Below, piece by piece: positions 26,593-35,364 of a DNA stretch of 64,000 nucleotides. Source of the DNA: Moritella yayanosii. GTDB lineage: Bacteria > Pseudomonadota > Gammaproteobacteria > Enterobacterales > Moritellaceae. The notes beneath the pieces are model-generated. The model had not been told where the DNA came from, did no database searches, and saw only the letters and a list, made by a program, of their open reading frames with translations. Numbering within the stretch: the stretch's first letter is position 1; each line of letters starts with the position of its first letter. The stretch spans positions 3,906,001-3,970,000 of the forward strand of contig NZ_LS483250.1 of assembly GCF_900465055.1 (NCBI RefSeq), read 5' to 3'. The position numbers and the translations under genes were made by a program.

Positions 26593-27486
26593 CTAAGACG
26601 GGTTCGTTACCACTTTCGTTGCTGGTTTCTTGGATTTTAACTGGGTCATGATTACCCCAGCCAATACCAATGCACCACCGATGAACTGCTCACTTGATAG
26701 CTGTTCATCGAGAATGAAGGTCGCCATGATCGCGGTAAATACCGGCAATAAATTCATGAACATGGAGGTCTTATCTGCGCCGAGATGGTGAATGCTCTGC
26801 ATCCATAACCAAGTGGCTAATATCGAGGTTGGGATCGCCGCATACAATACTAACGGTAATGATTCACTGCTCAGGCTAACTTGGCCGTTATACGTAAGTA
26901 CAGGTAATAAAATGATGACGGCAAATACCATCTGCACATACAGCGCTATCCAGTTATTAAACGGCAGACGCCAGCGTTTGAGTAGAACCCCGTAAAGGGC
27001 GTAACTACTGGCTGCAATCAGCATGTAGGTATCACCGATATTAATACCCTCAGACAGTAAGTTACTAATTTTACCGTGGCTTAACATATACACCAAACCC
27101 GTCATTGAAATAGCCGCGCCGATCAATGCTTTTTTAGTCAATGATATTCCGAGTAATGGCACACTAAATATTAAGCTTAATAACGGTACTAAGGCAAAAA
27201 TCAGCGTCATATGTGTTGCTGTCGTGGTCGCTGCTGCAAAGTAGGCGAGGGATTGGTTAATCGCCATGCCCAGTAATGCCAGGAATGCTAATTTAGTTAA
27301 ATAGGGTTTAATCGCGTGGCGTTTTTTCCATACCGGTTTGATCAAAAAAGGCGTAAGCGTCATTAAGGCAATAAACCAGCGATAGAAGGAAATAGTTTCG
27401 GGAGCGATGACATTGGTCGATAAGATATTAACAATTGAATTGCCTGACCAGATGATAACGGTGAATAGCGGGAGTAAAAAGTACAT
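26593..27486 (-). CDS. EamA/DMT-family exporter
   Basis: A 297-residue inner-membrane protein with about ten hydrophobic segments in two tandem halves, the architecture of EamA (DUF6) drug/metabolite transporters. The start LLPLFTVIIWSGNSIVNIL and SFYRWFIALMTLTPF are typical of the first repeat; AIPTSILATWLWMQSIHHLGADKTSMFMNLLPVFTAIMATFILDEQL in the second half is strongly conserved in the family. The substrate cannot be told from sequence. It converges with the cobalamin unit and has no obvious functional tie to it. The start codon lacks a strong ribosome-binding site. Confidence 0.85.
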   Translation of the reverse strand: MYFLLPLFTVIIWSGNSIVNILSTNVIAPETISFYRWFIALMTLTPFLIKPVWKKRHAIKPYLTKLAFLALLGMAINQSLAYFAAATTTATHMTLIFALVPLLSLIFSVPLLGISLTKKALIGAAISMTGLVYMLSHGKISNLLSEGINIGDTYMLIAASSYALYGVLLKRWRLPFNNWIALYVQMVFAVIILLPVLTYNGQVSLSSESLPLVLYAAIPTSILATWLWMQSIHHLGADKTSMFMNLLPVFTAIMATFILDEQLSSEQFIGGALVLAGVIMTQLKSKKPATKVVTNPS

Positions 27487-27575
27487 GGAGATCTGCTCGC
27501 GTGTAAAAAGGCGATTGTAGCAGAGATTACGGCGTTATTGAAAAGTACTCATTTTTTAAAGTTTGGAGGGGTGGT

Positions 27576-27618
27576 TACCCTAGATAATTTCATATGTATA
27601 CAAAAATCACCTAGGGTA
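27576..27618. repeat. Perfect 8-bp inverted repeat between two exporter genes
   Basis: TACCCTAG (27576-27583) and CTAGGGTA (27611-27618) form a perfect inverted repeat around 27 AT-rich bases. It lies upstream of the exporter start at 27486 and downstream of the exporter ending at 27644. It may be an operator or a weak terminator for the latter; no T-run is present. Confidence 0.4.
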
Positions 27619-27643
27619 TTGCTAGATTCAAGTCATTAAGCAA

Positions 27644-28528
27644 TTAGCCTTGTTGCGCTAATTCTTTTTGTTTTATTTTTTGCTTTCCCACGGTTTCGTT
27701 AAATATCAGTGATAGCAAAATGATACCACCGCCTAACGCCAGTTTGACTAAGTCGGCATCACGGTTCCAAATCACCAGATTAACCAGTAAACCTAATGGT
27801 ACTAGCACGTTATTCATTGCTGCTAACGTACCGGCATTCACCAAACATGCGCCTTTATTCCACATGAAATAACCTAAGCCGGATGCGATAATACCAAGGT
27901 AAGTTAATACCCCCCATTGTGTAGTAGTCGTCGGCATTTTTTCTGTGCTGCCCAGTAACATGAACGCGACAACGGCAACCAGGAATGCGCCAATATAGAA
28001 CAGACCAAATACTTCACTGTGTTTCACATCTTTTAATTCGTTTTCAGATAGTTTTTTATAAGCCACTTGGCCAATCGCCATGGCCATATTCGCACCTTGC
28101 ACTACGAGGAAACCAACGACGAAACCTTCGTTAATACCGGCATATTTAATGACCACTGCACCCAATACCGCGATGATCGCAGTAATTAAATACCAAGGGT
28201 TGAAGCGAGAATGTAATAAATCATCAATTAAGGTCACGTAAATCGGGGTAAATACGGTAAACAGCAACACTTCAGGTACAGATAGTAGCAAGAAGGATTG
28301 ATAATAAAATCCGTACATAATACCCAGCTGACAAGCACCAATGGCCATGACTTTAGCCATTGTAGTACGCGATAAATTGCCCAATTTTAAGAATGGGATA
28401 AATACCAACATGGCTAAGCCAATGCGGAATAGTACCGAGAACCAAGCATCAACCTGACCCGCCAGGTAAACGCCGATAAGGCTAAATGAAAAAGCCCATA
28501 CCAAGTTTGTAATGATTAAAAAGTGCAT
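27644..28528 (-). CDS. EamA/DMT-family carboxylate or amino-acid type exporter
   Basis: A 294-residue polytopic membrane protein with about ten helices in two EamA halves. LVWAFSFSLIGVYLAGQVDAWFSVLFRIGLAMLVF at the N-terminus and TYLGIIASGLGYFMWNKGACLVNAGTLAAMNNVLVPLG in the second half match the carboxylate/amino acid/amine branch of the family. It lies upstream of another, diverged exporter on the same strand but separated by 157 bases and an inverted repeat, so they are probably not one transcript. The ATG follows AAGG with a spacing of about nine. Substrate unknown. Confidence 0.84.
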   Translation of the reverse strand: MHFLIITNLVWAFSFSLIGVYLAGQVDAWFSVLFRIGLAMLVFIPFLKLGNLSRTTMAKVMAIGACQLGIMYGFYYQSFLLLSVPEVLLFTVFTPIYVTLIDDLLHSRFNPWYLITAIIAVLGAVVIKYAGINEGFVVGFLVVQGANMAMAIGQVAYKKLSENELKDVKHSEVFGLFYIGAFLVAVVAFMLLGSTEKMPTTTTQWGVLTYLGIIASGLGYFMWNKGACLVNAGTLAAMNNVLVPLGLLVNLVIWNRDADLVKLALGGGIILLSLIFNETVGKQKIKQKELAQQG

Positions 28529-28754
28529 TGATGGTTACCTTAATTAATTTTGTATGGGGTTGCAGGTGTCAATAAAGTGTAAATTACTCGTCTTAGAGTT
28601 TATATTTTGTCTAAATTGCATTACAGTTTTGTGTTTGTAATTTGATGGTTAGATTTACATCGGGGTGATAAATGCACACTTGTAAACAATTAAGCCTATT
28701 CATCACCATGACTATTATTTTATAGCGACCAATGACAGCGAGATTTATAAAACA

Positions 28755-29957
28755 ATGAAATTTAGTGCTTTATTTCTCTTTACCATGAATGTGCTGGTGG
28801 CCTGGAGTACTTATGCGAGTACTGCAACTGTTAGTCACCAAAACATAAAGCTTAACTTAAACCCTGGTGCGGCAGTAACATCATCTGCAAAGCGTATTTA
28901 CCAACTAGAAAAAAGTCCTGCTATTGGCAAGATGGTCACACCATCTACCGCCGAGCTCTGTAGTGTTGCTAAAGGCACGGTGGATTATCTTGGCTTAGGT
29001 AAAGATTACGATCCCGGTATTATTACCGCTGGCATGACGGCGCAATTTGGTGGTGATTTAGAACGAGTAAAACGCACTCTCAATTTTATTTGCCAAATAG
29101 AGCAAGAAGATAAATTAACCGGTGCGCCAAGCCGTTTGATGGACGCTGAGTTTATTGTCCAACATTTTGATGTGATCCGCTGGATGCCAGATAAAAAGCA
29201 AGCGCAGGGCTTTGCCAAAAATAAACCGCTGTTAAAAAACATGCCTGACGATAAAATTTTACTGACCAAATATTATATTAAACTAGCGAAAGGAACGGCG
29301 AAGCAAACCCCTGAAACCCCTTATGCGTTATATGCCATTCCGAATGATGAAAAAGATCTAACGCTTGAGCAAGCTAATGCTGAACTAGGTTTGACTCGCC
29401 ATCAATTTACTAAACAGGATGTAATTACGGGTATTTTAGATCAAGATAAATTAGCCAACCCTATGGTGTGGTTGTCGCGTTACGATTTAGAAGACTCATT
29501 AATGCAAGGCACAGTAAAAGTCGACATTACTAATAATGAGAGTACCAGTGACGATAGTAGCGAGATCACTAGCCAGTTTTTTAATGTACATCGTAATAAC
29601 GGCATTGGTTATCAGCGTAATCTAAAGAAAGAAGAACAAGGTCGTTACTGGTACTTCAAGAAAACGAACTCTGTAATGGGCTACGGTAAAGATGCTAATT
29701 ATAAGATCCCAGTTTATCCGTTAGTGACAGTTGCAGGTGATCTAGCGCATTTAGGTTTAGGTAAGTTGATCATGCTCACTCATGATGGCGAAAGTCGATT
29801 AACGGTATTAGCAGACACGGGTGGTGCATTTGAAAACAACCAATATCAGCTGGACTATTTAGGTGGTTATTTTAAAAACTGGGATGACTATATTAATACT
29901 TATCGTACTTTCCCTGATTACTTTGAAGCGCGGATATTGTTGCTGAAAGATAAATAG
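28755..29957 (+). CDS. Secreted protein with MltA/3D-like C-terminal domain
   Basis: A 400-residue protein I cannot name. A signal peptide is clear (MKFSALFLFTMNVLVAW, cleavage probably after TYAS near residue 22). The C-terminal ~80 residues (YPLVTVAGDLAHLGLGKL then LTVLADTGGAFENNQYQLDYLGGYF) resemble the 3D/MltA double-psi beta-barrel, with the DTGGA signature whose Asp is catalytic in MltA lytic transglycosylases. The middle part is not recognisable. A periplasmic role in peptidoglycan handling is inference. It is a single gene, followed by a strong terminator, convergent with aceA. No lipobox Cys is seen. Confidence 0.65.
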   Translation: MKFSALFLFTMNVLVAWSTYASTATVSHQNIKLNLNPGAAVTSSAKRIYQLEKSPAIGKMVTPSTAELCSVAKGTVDYLGLGKDYDPGIITAGMTAQFGGDLERVKRTLNFICQIEQEDKLTGAPSRLMDAEFIVQHFDVIRWMPDKKQAQGFAKNKPLLKNMPDDKILLTKYYIKLAKGTAKQTPETPYALYAIPNDEKDLTLEQANAELGLTRHQFTKQDVITGILDQDKLANPMVWLSRYDLEDSLMQGTVKVDITNNESTSDDSSEITSQFFNVHRNNGIGYQRNLKKEEQGRYWYFKKTNSVMGYGKDANYKIPVYPLVTVAGDLAHLGLGKLIMLTHDGESRLTVLADTGGAFENNQYQLDYLGGYFKNWDDYINTYRTFPDYFEARILLLKDK

Positions 29958-30001
29958 ACCTCTCCCTAACCCTCCCCTTAAAGTAAAGGAGGGGGGAAAG
30001 C

Positions 30002-30027
30002 AAAAAACCAGCCGAAGCTGGTTTTTT
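30002..30027. terminator. Bidirectional intrinsic terminator
   Basis: A perfect 11-bp stem, AAAAAACCAGC (30002-30012) and GCTGGTTTTTT (30017-30027), with a CGAA tetraloop, gives a T-run on both strands. It serves the gene ending at 29957 and, on the other strand, aceA ending at 30092. Confidence 0.9.
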
Positions 30028-30091
30028 CATATTAACTGACTTTTTATTTTAACGAATAAATCATTCTAAAACAATGCGTGTCTAACGATTA

Positions 30092-31696
30092 TTAGAACTG
30101 GTTCATGGTGTTGTCTTCGCCGCCAGCTTTAAGCGCGTTATCACCAGAGAAGTAACCTTTATGAGCATCACCAATATCTGAACCCGCTAGGTTTTGGTGC
30201 TTAACAGAAGCCTGTTCACGACGGATTTCTTTACGTTGAATATCACGTACATATGCAAGCATACCCAGTTCACCGAAGTAACCTTCAGAAAGAATATCTG
30301 TACCCAGTGCGGTTTCATGGTAAGTCGGCAATGTGATCAAGTGATGGAAGATACCCGCTTCACGTGCTGAATCCGCTTGGAACGTTTGTATTTTCTTATC
30401 TGCTGCAAGGGCAAGTTCTGTCGTATCGAACTTCTCATCCATCAGGCCGCGTGGGTCTGTTGCTGGGTCTGGGTAGGCTGATACATCTTTACCTGCTTCA
30501 ACCCATGCTGCGTATTCTTGTTGACGGAAGTTAAGCGTCCAGTTGAATGATGGTGAGTTGTTATAAACCAATTTCGCATCAGGAACCACTTTACGTACTT
30601 CGTTAACCATGTGAGCGATTTGACCTACGTGTGGTTTTTCAGTTTCAATCCACAATAAATCAGCGCCGTTTTGTAAGCTAACGATACAATCAAGTACCAC
30701 GCGGTCAATCTCGGTGCCTTCACGGAATGCATACAGACCAGATGCTAAACGGGTTGGTTTCACTAATTTACCGTTTTGCTTGATGATCATGTCGCCTTCG
30801 GCAACGTCTGCTGCAGATTCAACTGGTGTTGTTTCTAGGAATGCATTGTATTGCGATGCTAAGTCACCTGGCGTTTGTGATACCGGCACTTTTTGCGTTA
30901 GGCCAGCGCCTAATGAGTCAGTACGTGCCACGATAATACCGTTGTCGATACCCAATTCAAGGAATGCATAACGTACCGCGTTGATTTTCGCTAGGAAATC
31001 TTCGTGTGGAACCGTTACTTTACCTGCTTGGTGACCACATTGTTTAGCATCAGATACTTGGTTTTCAATTTGGATACAACATGCACCGGCTTCAATCATT
31101 TTCTTAGCCAGGAGGTACGTTGCTTCTTCGTTACCAAAACCGGCATCGATATCAGCAATGATTGGCACTACATGTGTTTCGTGGTTGTCGATAGCGGCTT
31201 GTGCTGCGACTACGTCACCGCCGTTGTTACGGGCATCATCTAATTCGTTGAATAAGATATCGAGTTCACGTGCATCTGCTTGACGTAGGAACGTATAAAT
31301 TTCTTCGATTAGTGCCGGTACCGAGGTTTTTTCGTGCATTGATTGGTCTGGTAACGGACCAAACTCAGAACGCAGTGCCGCAACCATCCAACCAGAAAGG
31401 TAAACGTAGCTTTTCTTGGTGGTTTTTTCGTGACGTTTAACAGCCATCATCATTTGTTGGGCTGTGAAACCATGCCAGCAACCTAAAGACTGCGTATATT
31501 GTGAAGAATCTTGGTCGTATTCCGCCATATCTGCACGCATGATATCAGCAGTAAACTGTGCCACTTCAAGACCAGTTTTGAAACGATTTTGAGTACGCAT
31601 ACGCGCGGCATATTCTGGGTTAATAGCAGCCCATTTAGAACCTTGTTCAGCTTTTAGTGTGGCAACTGAATCGATATCATTGTTGTATGTTGACAT
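30092..31696 (-). CDS. aceA: Isocitrate lyase, long type
   Basis: A 534-residue isocitrate lyase, the longer form found in Pseudomonas and marine gammaproteobacteria rather than the ~430-residue E. coli form. It splits isocitrate to succinate and glyoxylate, the first step of the glyoxylate bypass on acetate or fatty acids. The catalytic loop reads KQCGHQAGKVTVPHEDF with Cys at about residue 220 (KQCGH instead of the more common KKCGH). Other blocks are YLSGWMVAA, PIIADIDAGFGNEE and LVYNNSPSFNW. Malate synthase is not nearby. It is transcribed away from a LysR gene across a 294-base region. Confidence 0.95.
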   Translation of the reverse strand: MSTYNNDIDSVATLKAEQGSKWAAINPEYAARMRTQNRFKTGLEVAQFTADIMRADMAEYDQDSSQYTQSLGCWHGFTAQQMMMAVKRHEKTTKKSYVYLSGWMVAALRSEFGPLPDQSMHEKTSVPALIEEIYTFLRQADARELDILFNELDDARNNGGDVVAAQAAIDNHETHVVPIIADIDAGFGNEEATYLLAKKMIEAGACCIQIENQVSDAKQCGHQAGKVTVPHEDFLAKINAVRYAFLELGIDNGIIVARTDSLGAGLTQKVPVSQTPGDLASQYNAFLETTPVESAADVAEGDMIIKQNGKLVKPTRLASGLYAFREGTEIDRVVLDCIVSLQNGADLLWIETEKPHVGQIAHMVNEVRKVVPDAKLVYNNSPSFNWTLNFRQQEYAAWVEAGKDVSAYPDPATDPRGLMDEKFDTTELALAADKKIQTFQADSAREAGIFHHLITLPTYHETALGTDILSEGYFGELGMLAYVRDIQRKEIRREQASVKHQNLAGSDIGDAHKGYFSGDNALKAGGEDNTMNQF

Positions 31697-31836
31697 AGCA
31701 AATCCTTTACAGTGATCAAGTGATGATTAATTAAATTGAAACGCAGCGACTAAAGCCTTTTATTCGTTTGCGTTTTGATGAGTAAATATTAAACGCTCAA
31801 TTAATATTTAGTTAGTTTATAATTTCTATAGTCACC

Positions 31837-31851
31837 ATTCACATCGTGAAT
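31837..31851. promoter_or_regulatory. Candidate LysR-type operator (T-N11-A palindrome)
   Basis: ATTCACATCGTGAAT is a 15-bp palindrome of the T-N11-A form bound by LysR regulators, in the space between divergent aceA and the LysR gene at 31991. A TATAAT (31818-31823, + strand) lies just beside it. Binding by the neighbouring regulator is inference. Confidence 0.45.
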
Positions 31852-31990
31852 ACTCGAGACGGTTAATTTCACTTATTTATGGTGTATTCTGGTGACAATT
31901 GTTATTTACGAACAAGCTTAACTTAATGTAAGTGGCTAAATCATTGGGTTAATGTTGCTTTATTAATTTTTTATTGTGGGTATTTATTTT

Positions 31991-32938
31991 ATGAATATAT
32001 CAGGGATTGATCTTAATTTATTGATTTACTTCGATGTTTTATTACGTGAAAAAAACGTAACACGTGCTGCAAGTATGCTTAACATTACTCAACCGGCAAT
32101 GAGTAATGGTTTGCGTCGATTACGTACCTTGCTTAATGATCCTGTTTTAGTACGTACCTCTAATGGTATGACTCCGACTGAAAAATCACGTAAATTAGCC
32201 CCTGTGATCAGAAAGTTACTACTGGAACTCGAAGAAGCCTTACAAGAAGAAAAAGAATTTGATCAAAGTAGCGAACGTGTTTTTCGTATTATGGCCAGTG
32301 ACTATGCTGAGTCGACTCTGGTCCCGCGTTTACTGAGTAAGTTAAGCAAAGTAGCGCCAAACATGACGTTGGATATAATGACACCGTCGGATGTGACCTT
32401 TCATGATGTTGAGGAAGGCAAGATTGATATGGCGATTAATCGCTTTGATGAATTACCGCAATCGTTTTATCAAAAAACACTGTGGCATGATTCGTTTACT
32501 TGCATGATGAATGCAGATAACCCGATCGTAAATAAGTTTAATTTGAATTATTACTTAGCCTCAAAACATGTGTGGGTATCGAAGACTGGTTTTGGTGTAG
32601 GTGTCGGCATGAACCCAAACGATGTACAAAAATTAGGTTGGGTTGATGAAGCACTCAATCGCTTAGGTAAAAAACGTGATATTACAGTATTTACCCGTAA
32701 TTATAATGTCGCGATGCAACTGGCGCTACAAGATGAGCTAATCGCGACATTACCGACTCAGGCAGCACTCATTCATAAAAACAACAGTTGCTATACTTTG
32801 CTTGAACCGCCATTCCCGATCCCGAATATTGAATTGAAAATGATCTGGAGTCCGTTGCTGCATCATGACGCTAGCCATATTTGGTTCCGCCAGTTGGTAC
32901 TTGAAGCGGCAACGGAGCTGCGTGCTGACAATGAATAG
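31991..32938 (+). CDS. LysR-family transcriptional regulator divergent from aceA
   Basis: A 315-residue LysR regulator. The N-terminal winged helix-turn-helix (LNLLIYFDVLLREKNVTRAASMLNITQPAMSNGLRRLRTLLNDPVLVRTSNGM) is of the NodD/NahR/LeuO-like subgroup, and the rest is a periplasmic-binding-protein-like effector domain. The ATG at 31991 is preferred to an in-frame GTG at 31976 because it gives the usual short N-terminus (MNISGIDLNLL). Divergence from aceA suggests control of the glyoxylate bypass, but the regulator may simply autoregulate. It converges with the next gene, with ten bases between stops. Confidence 0.88.
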   Translation: MNISGIDLNLLIYFDVLLREKNVTRAASMLNITQPAMSNGLRRLRTLLNDPVLVRTSNGMTPTEKSRKLAPVIRKLLLELEEALQEEKEFDQSSERVFRIMASDYAESTLVPRLLSKLSKVAPNMTLDIMTPSDVTFHDVEEGKIDMAINRFDELPQSFYQKTLWHDSFTCMMNADNPIVNKFNLNYYLASKHVWVSKTGFGVGVGMNPNDVQKLGWVDEALNRLGKKRDITVFTRNYNVAMQLALQDELIATLPTQAALIHKNNSCYTLLEPPFPIPNIELKMIWSPLLHHDASHIWFRQLVLEAATELRADNE

Positions 32939-32948
32939 GGGCTGGCAA

Positions 32949-33614
32949 TCAGTACTCTTGGATCTCTAAGCTACTGATAACGTGATGGCCACTTGTTACT
33001 TGCTGACTCAGTTGATACATAGCATTCGCAAGTTGCTCAATGGCTATCGGTTTTTGCTGCTTTAATAGCGTAAAAGGTAACAAAGATATTATCGCCAGTG
33101 GATAATAAGCGACGGCTTCTATTAATCTAAATTCATCACGTTTTCCGTGTAATAGGGTAGGTTGATAAAGGTATAGTGCTGATAGCGGTAACTGACGTAA
33201 TAATTGCTCTGTCTCGCCTTTAGTTTGTAAGTAACCACTGGCAGACTTAGCGTTGGCACCAACAGCGCTAATGACATGTAATTGTGCTTTAGTATGGTTT
33301 GCTACCCAAGTGCCAAAGTTAACAATGTAGTCTTTATCCACTTGTCTAAATGCCGCTAATGATCCTGCTTTTTTACGTGTGGTCCCAAGGCAACAATAAG
33401 CGCAGTCAATCTCAGCGTCACTATCTACGGTAATTACCAAATCATCAAAATTGGCTAAATCAATAATAATCTCCGTTACTTTATCTTGATGCTCAAACGG
33501 TGTCGGTCGATAATGGACGACATAGATATTCTCAATAGTCACATCATTGAGTAACTGCTGCATGAGTTGGTTACCTGTTGCCCCTGTAGCGCCGACGATA
33601 ATGACGTTTTTCAT
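32949..33614 (-). CDS. NAD(P)-binding Rossmann protein (NmrA/HTATIP2-like)
   Basis: A 221-residue short atypical SDR. The N-terminal VIIVGATGATGNQLMQQLL is the GxxGxxG dinucleotide-binding loop, and YCCLGTTRKKAGSLAAFRQVDKDYIVNFG followed by LHVISAVGANAKSASGYLQTKGETEQLL is typical of small epimerase-like oxidoreductases, with a YxxxK near residue 130. No substrate can be assigned. It is the last gene of the leftward rsmE-gshB-algH-ruvX series, 31 bases after the DUF2937 gene, so probably co-transcribed. Confidence 0.78.
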   Translation of the reverse strand: MKNVIIVGATGATGNQLMQQLLNDVTIENIYVVHYRPTPFEHQDKVTEIIIDLANFDDLVITVDSDAEIDCAYCCLGTTRKKAGSLAAFRQVDKDYIVNFGTWVANHTKAQLHVISAVGANAKSASGYLQTKGETEQLLRQLPLSALYLYQPTLLHGKRDEFRLIEAVAYYPLAIISLLPFTLLKQQKPIAIEQLANAMYQLSQQVTSGHHVISSLEIQEY

Positions 33615-33645
33615 AGTGTTCCCTTATTTATCATTCCATTTTTTG

Positions 33646-34170
33646 TTAAACAGATTTTTTAGTCTGGGTATGCTTGCGGTAAAAAATCAGTGAGAGTAGT
33701 TTTAAACTGAATAGCCAAAGTAGATTTAAGGTTATGCCGCCAATTAATCCCGTCACTATTGCAGCTTGGCTTAATGGTATGCCAGGTGTGAACAGTGATA
33801 AGGTATTTTCAGCTAATTTACTGTCTATGCGAGTAACAAAATAAGTGAGCTTATTTATATAACTACCTTCTGTTAGGATCGCCAAATCACTCGCTAATAC
33901 GGGCAATGCTTGCTGTAATGTGAGTACCTGCTTACCCACTTGCTGCACGGCGGGAGCTGGACTGGCATTAAAATCGGCAATGAGAGTGTCGAGCTGACCA
34001 TTAAAGTTGCTATCGGCAATTAATTGAAACTGTTGTAGTTGGTTTTGTTGGGCGAGGTAATAACCGGAAAGTTGCTGGCTGTAATGATCAATAAATTGCG
34101 GTAGTTGCATGAATAGCATGACGCCAAAAGTGAATAATAAGCGTTGTAGTAAACCATTAATAAACGTCAT
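33646..34170 (-). CDS. DUF2937-family membrane protein
   Basis: A 174-residue protein with a hydrophobic N-terminal helix (LLFTFGVMLFMQLPQFI) and a C-terminal one (AAIVTGLIGGITLNLLWLFSLKLLSLIF), joined by an amphipathic, Gln-rich, probably helical region of about 100 residues. This matches the uncharacterised DUF2937 family of gammaproteobacteria. Both ends would sit in the inner membrane, with the middle in the periplasm. It is 15 bases downstream of ruvX and likely in its operon. Function unknown. Confidence 0.75.
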   Translation of the reverse strand: MTFINGLLQRLLFTFGVMLFMQLPQFIDHYSQQLSGYYLAQQNQLQQFQLIADSNFNGQLDTLIADFNASPAPAVQQVGKQVLTLQQALPVLASDLAILTEGSYINKLTYFVTRIDSKLAENTLSLFTPGIPLSQAAIVTGLIGGITLNLLWLFSLKLLSLIFYRKHTQTKKSV

Positions 34171-34185
34171 GCTGTGCGTGTCCTG

Positions 34186-34632
34186 TTATAGCTCTGCACC
34201 GTATTGTGCTTCCATCCAGCTTTCTAAGATCACCATTGCGGAAGCGCTATCAATGGCGCCTTTTTGTAGGGCTTTAAAACCACCTTCTTCAAACAAACGT
34301 GCTTTGGCATCTTTGGTTGTTAAGCGTTCGTCATGCATTTCGGTTTTGACATTAAAGCGACCCGTTAAACGATTAGCAAACTTAGTCGCACGTTTGGTGA
34401 TCTCTTGCTCGGTACCATCCATGTTTAATGGTTTACCGACGATCACAAGATCCGGTTGCCATTCTTTAATTTGCTTTTCGATTAAATCCCAATCTGGAAT
34501 ACCATCATTGGCTTTAAAAGCCACAAGCGGGCGTGCTGTACCTGTGATCTCTTGACCAACGGCGATACCAATACTTTTAGTACCAAAATCAAAACCAAGC
34601 AGGGTTCGTTGTCCGCTTTCTGCATTACTCAT
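34186..34632 (-). CDS. ruvX: RuvX/YqgF RNase H-fold nuclease
   Basis: A 148-residue RNase H-like protein (Holliday-junction resolvase-like, also implicated in processing of the 5' end of 16S rRNA precursor). Family blocks are [17 protein letters not shown] with the first catalytic Asp, [47 protein letters not shown] and the C-terminal [13 protein letters not shown] acidic block. The ATG at 34632 has GGAG about six bases upstream; an earlier TTG is rejected. It follows algH in the conserved rsmE-gshB-yqgE-yqgF order. Confidence 0.93.
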   Translation of the reverse strand: MSNAESGQRTLLGFDFGTKSIGIAVGQEITGTARPLVAFKANDGIPDWDLIEKQIKEWQPDLVIVGKPLNMDGTEQEITKRATKFANRLTGRFNVKTEMHDERLTTKDAKARLFEEGGFKALQKGAIDSASAMVILESWMEAQYGAEL

Positions 34633-34653
34633 ATTTTTCTCCGTAGGGTCCTT

Positions 34654-34675
34654 TATACCCAAGTAGCTTGGTATA
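34654..34675. repeat. Minimal terminal-repeat palindrome
   Basis: The 22-base near-palindrome TATACCCAAGTAGCTTGGTATA lies between algH and ruvX. It consists of the outer ends of the terminal inverted repeats of the element at 47015-47278 joined directly. It could be an excision scar or a minimal target-like copy. Confidence 0.6.
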
Positions 34676-34677
34676 TA

Positions 34678-35259
34678 TTAAGAGTGACCTACCTGACTCG
34701 ATAATTGGCTGACGTCGATACCTATTTTCTGCACGGCCTGTTCCCAGCGTTGGTGTACGGGCACGTTAAATAAAATATTTTCGTCTGCATTAATGGTTAG
34801 CCAACTGTTGTCAGCTATTTCTTGTTCTAATTGGCCTTTCGTCCAACCGGAATAACCTAACGCGACAATATAATTGTCAGGTTGTTTGTTGGTGCCAAGT
34901 GTTGCTAATACATCAAGTGATGAGGTGATCATCAAGTCATCATTGATTTGTAAACTCGAGCTAAACCCTGGGTAGGCAGTATGCAATACAAAGCCACGAT
35001 CTTCAGATACAGGACCACCTTTAAATACCCGTTCATTGATGGTTATTTTCGGTTCTGCTGGTGCAGCAGTCTCATCGTCGAGATCTGCTATGACTGTTTG
35101 TGATAATAACTCGTCGATAGAAATGTTGACGGGAAGGTTGATGATGATCCCCATCGCACCGTCGGCGTTATGCTCACAAATATAGATAACAGCGCGTTCG
35201 AAAATGCCATCTTTCATGCTCGGCATTGCGATAAGGAAGTGATCTTGTAAAGAGTCCAT
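34678..35259 (-). CDS. algH: YqgE/AlgH family protein (UPF0301)
   Basis: A 193-residue protein with the UPF0301 signature: LQDHFLIAMPSMKDGIFERAVIYICEHNADGAMGIIINLP at the N-terminus, FKGGPVSEDRGFVLHT (about 88-103) and ALGYSGWTKGQLEQEIADNSWL (about 140-161). It is cytosolic and of normal length. The biochemical function is unsettled; the AlgH name comes from a Pseudomonas alginate-regulation gene. It sits between gshB and ruvX, with a short palindrome in the gap to ruvX. Confidence 0.93.
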   Translation of the reverse strand: MDSLQDHFLIAMPSMKDGIFERAVIYICEHNADGAMGIIINLPVNISIDELLSQTVIADLDDETAAPAEPKITINERVFKGGPVSEDRGFVLHTAYPGFSSSLQINDDLMITSSLDVLATLGTNKQPDNYIVALGYSGWTKGQLEQEIADNSWLTINADENILFNVPVHQRWEQAVQKIGIDVSQLSSQVGHS

Positions 35260-35364
35260 AAGCCTATCCTCTGTTGTTAGCGGTGAGTTTATTATGGCAG
35301 AAAATCATAGCTTAAGCGGTGGAATTCACTATAAGCTATGATTTATTTAAGAGCTGCGGATAAA

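Noticed and set aside
34109-34555. Long plus-strand frame (148 codons) opposite ruvX
   Set aside because: It is the mirror of a well-supported gene, with no start signal and an implausible Ser/Lys/Arg-rich composition.
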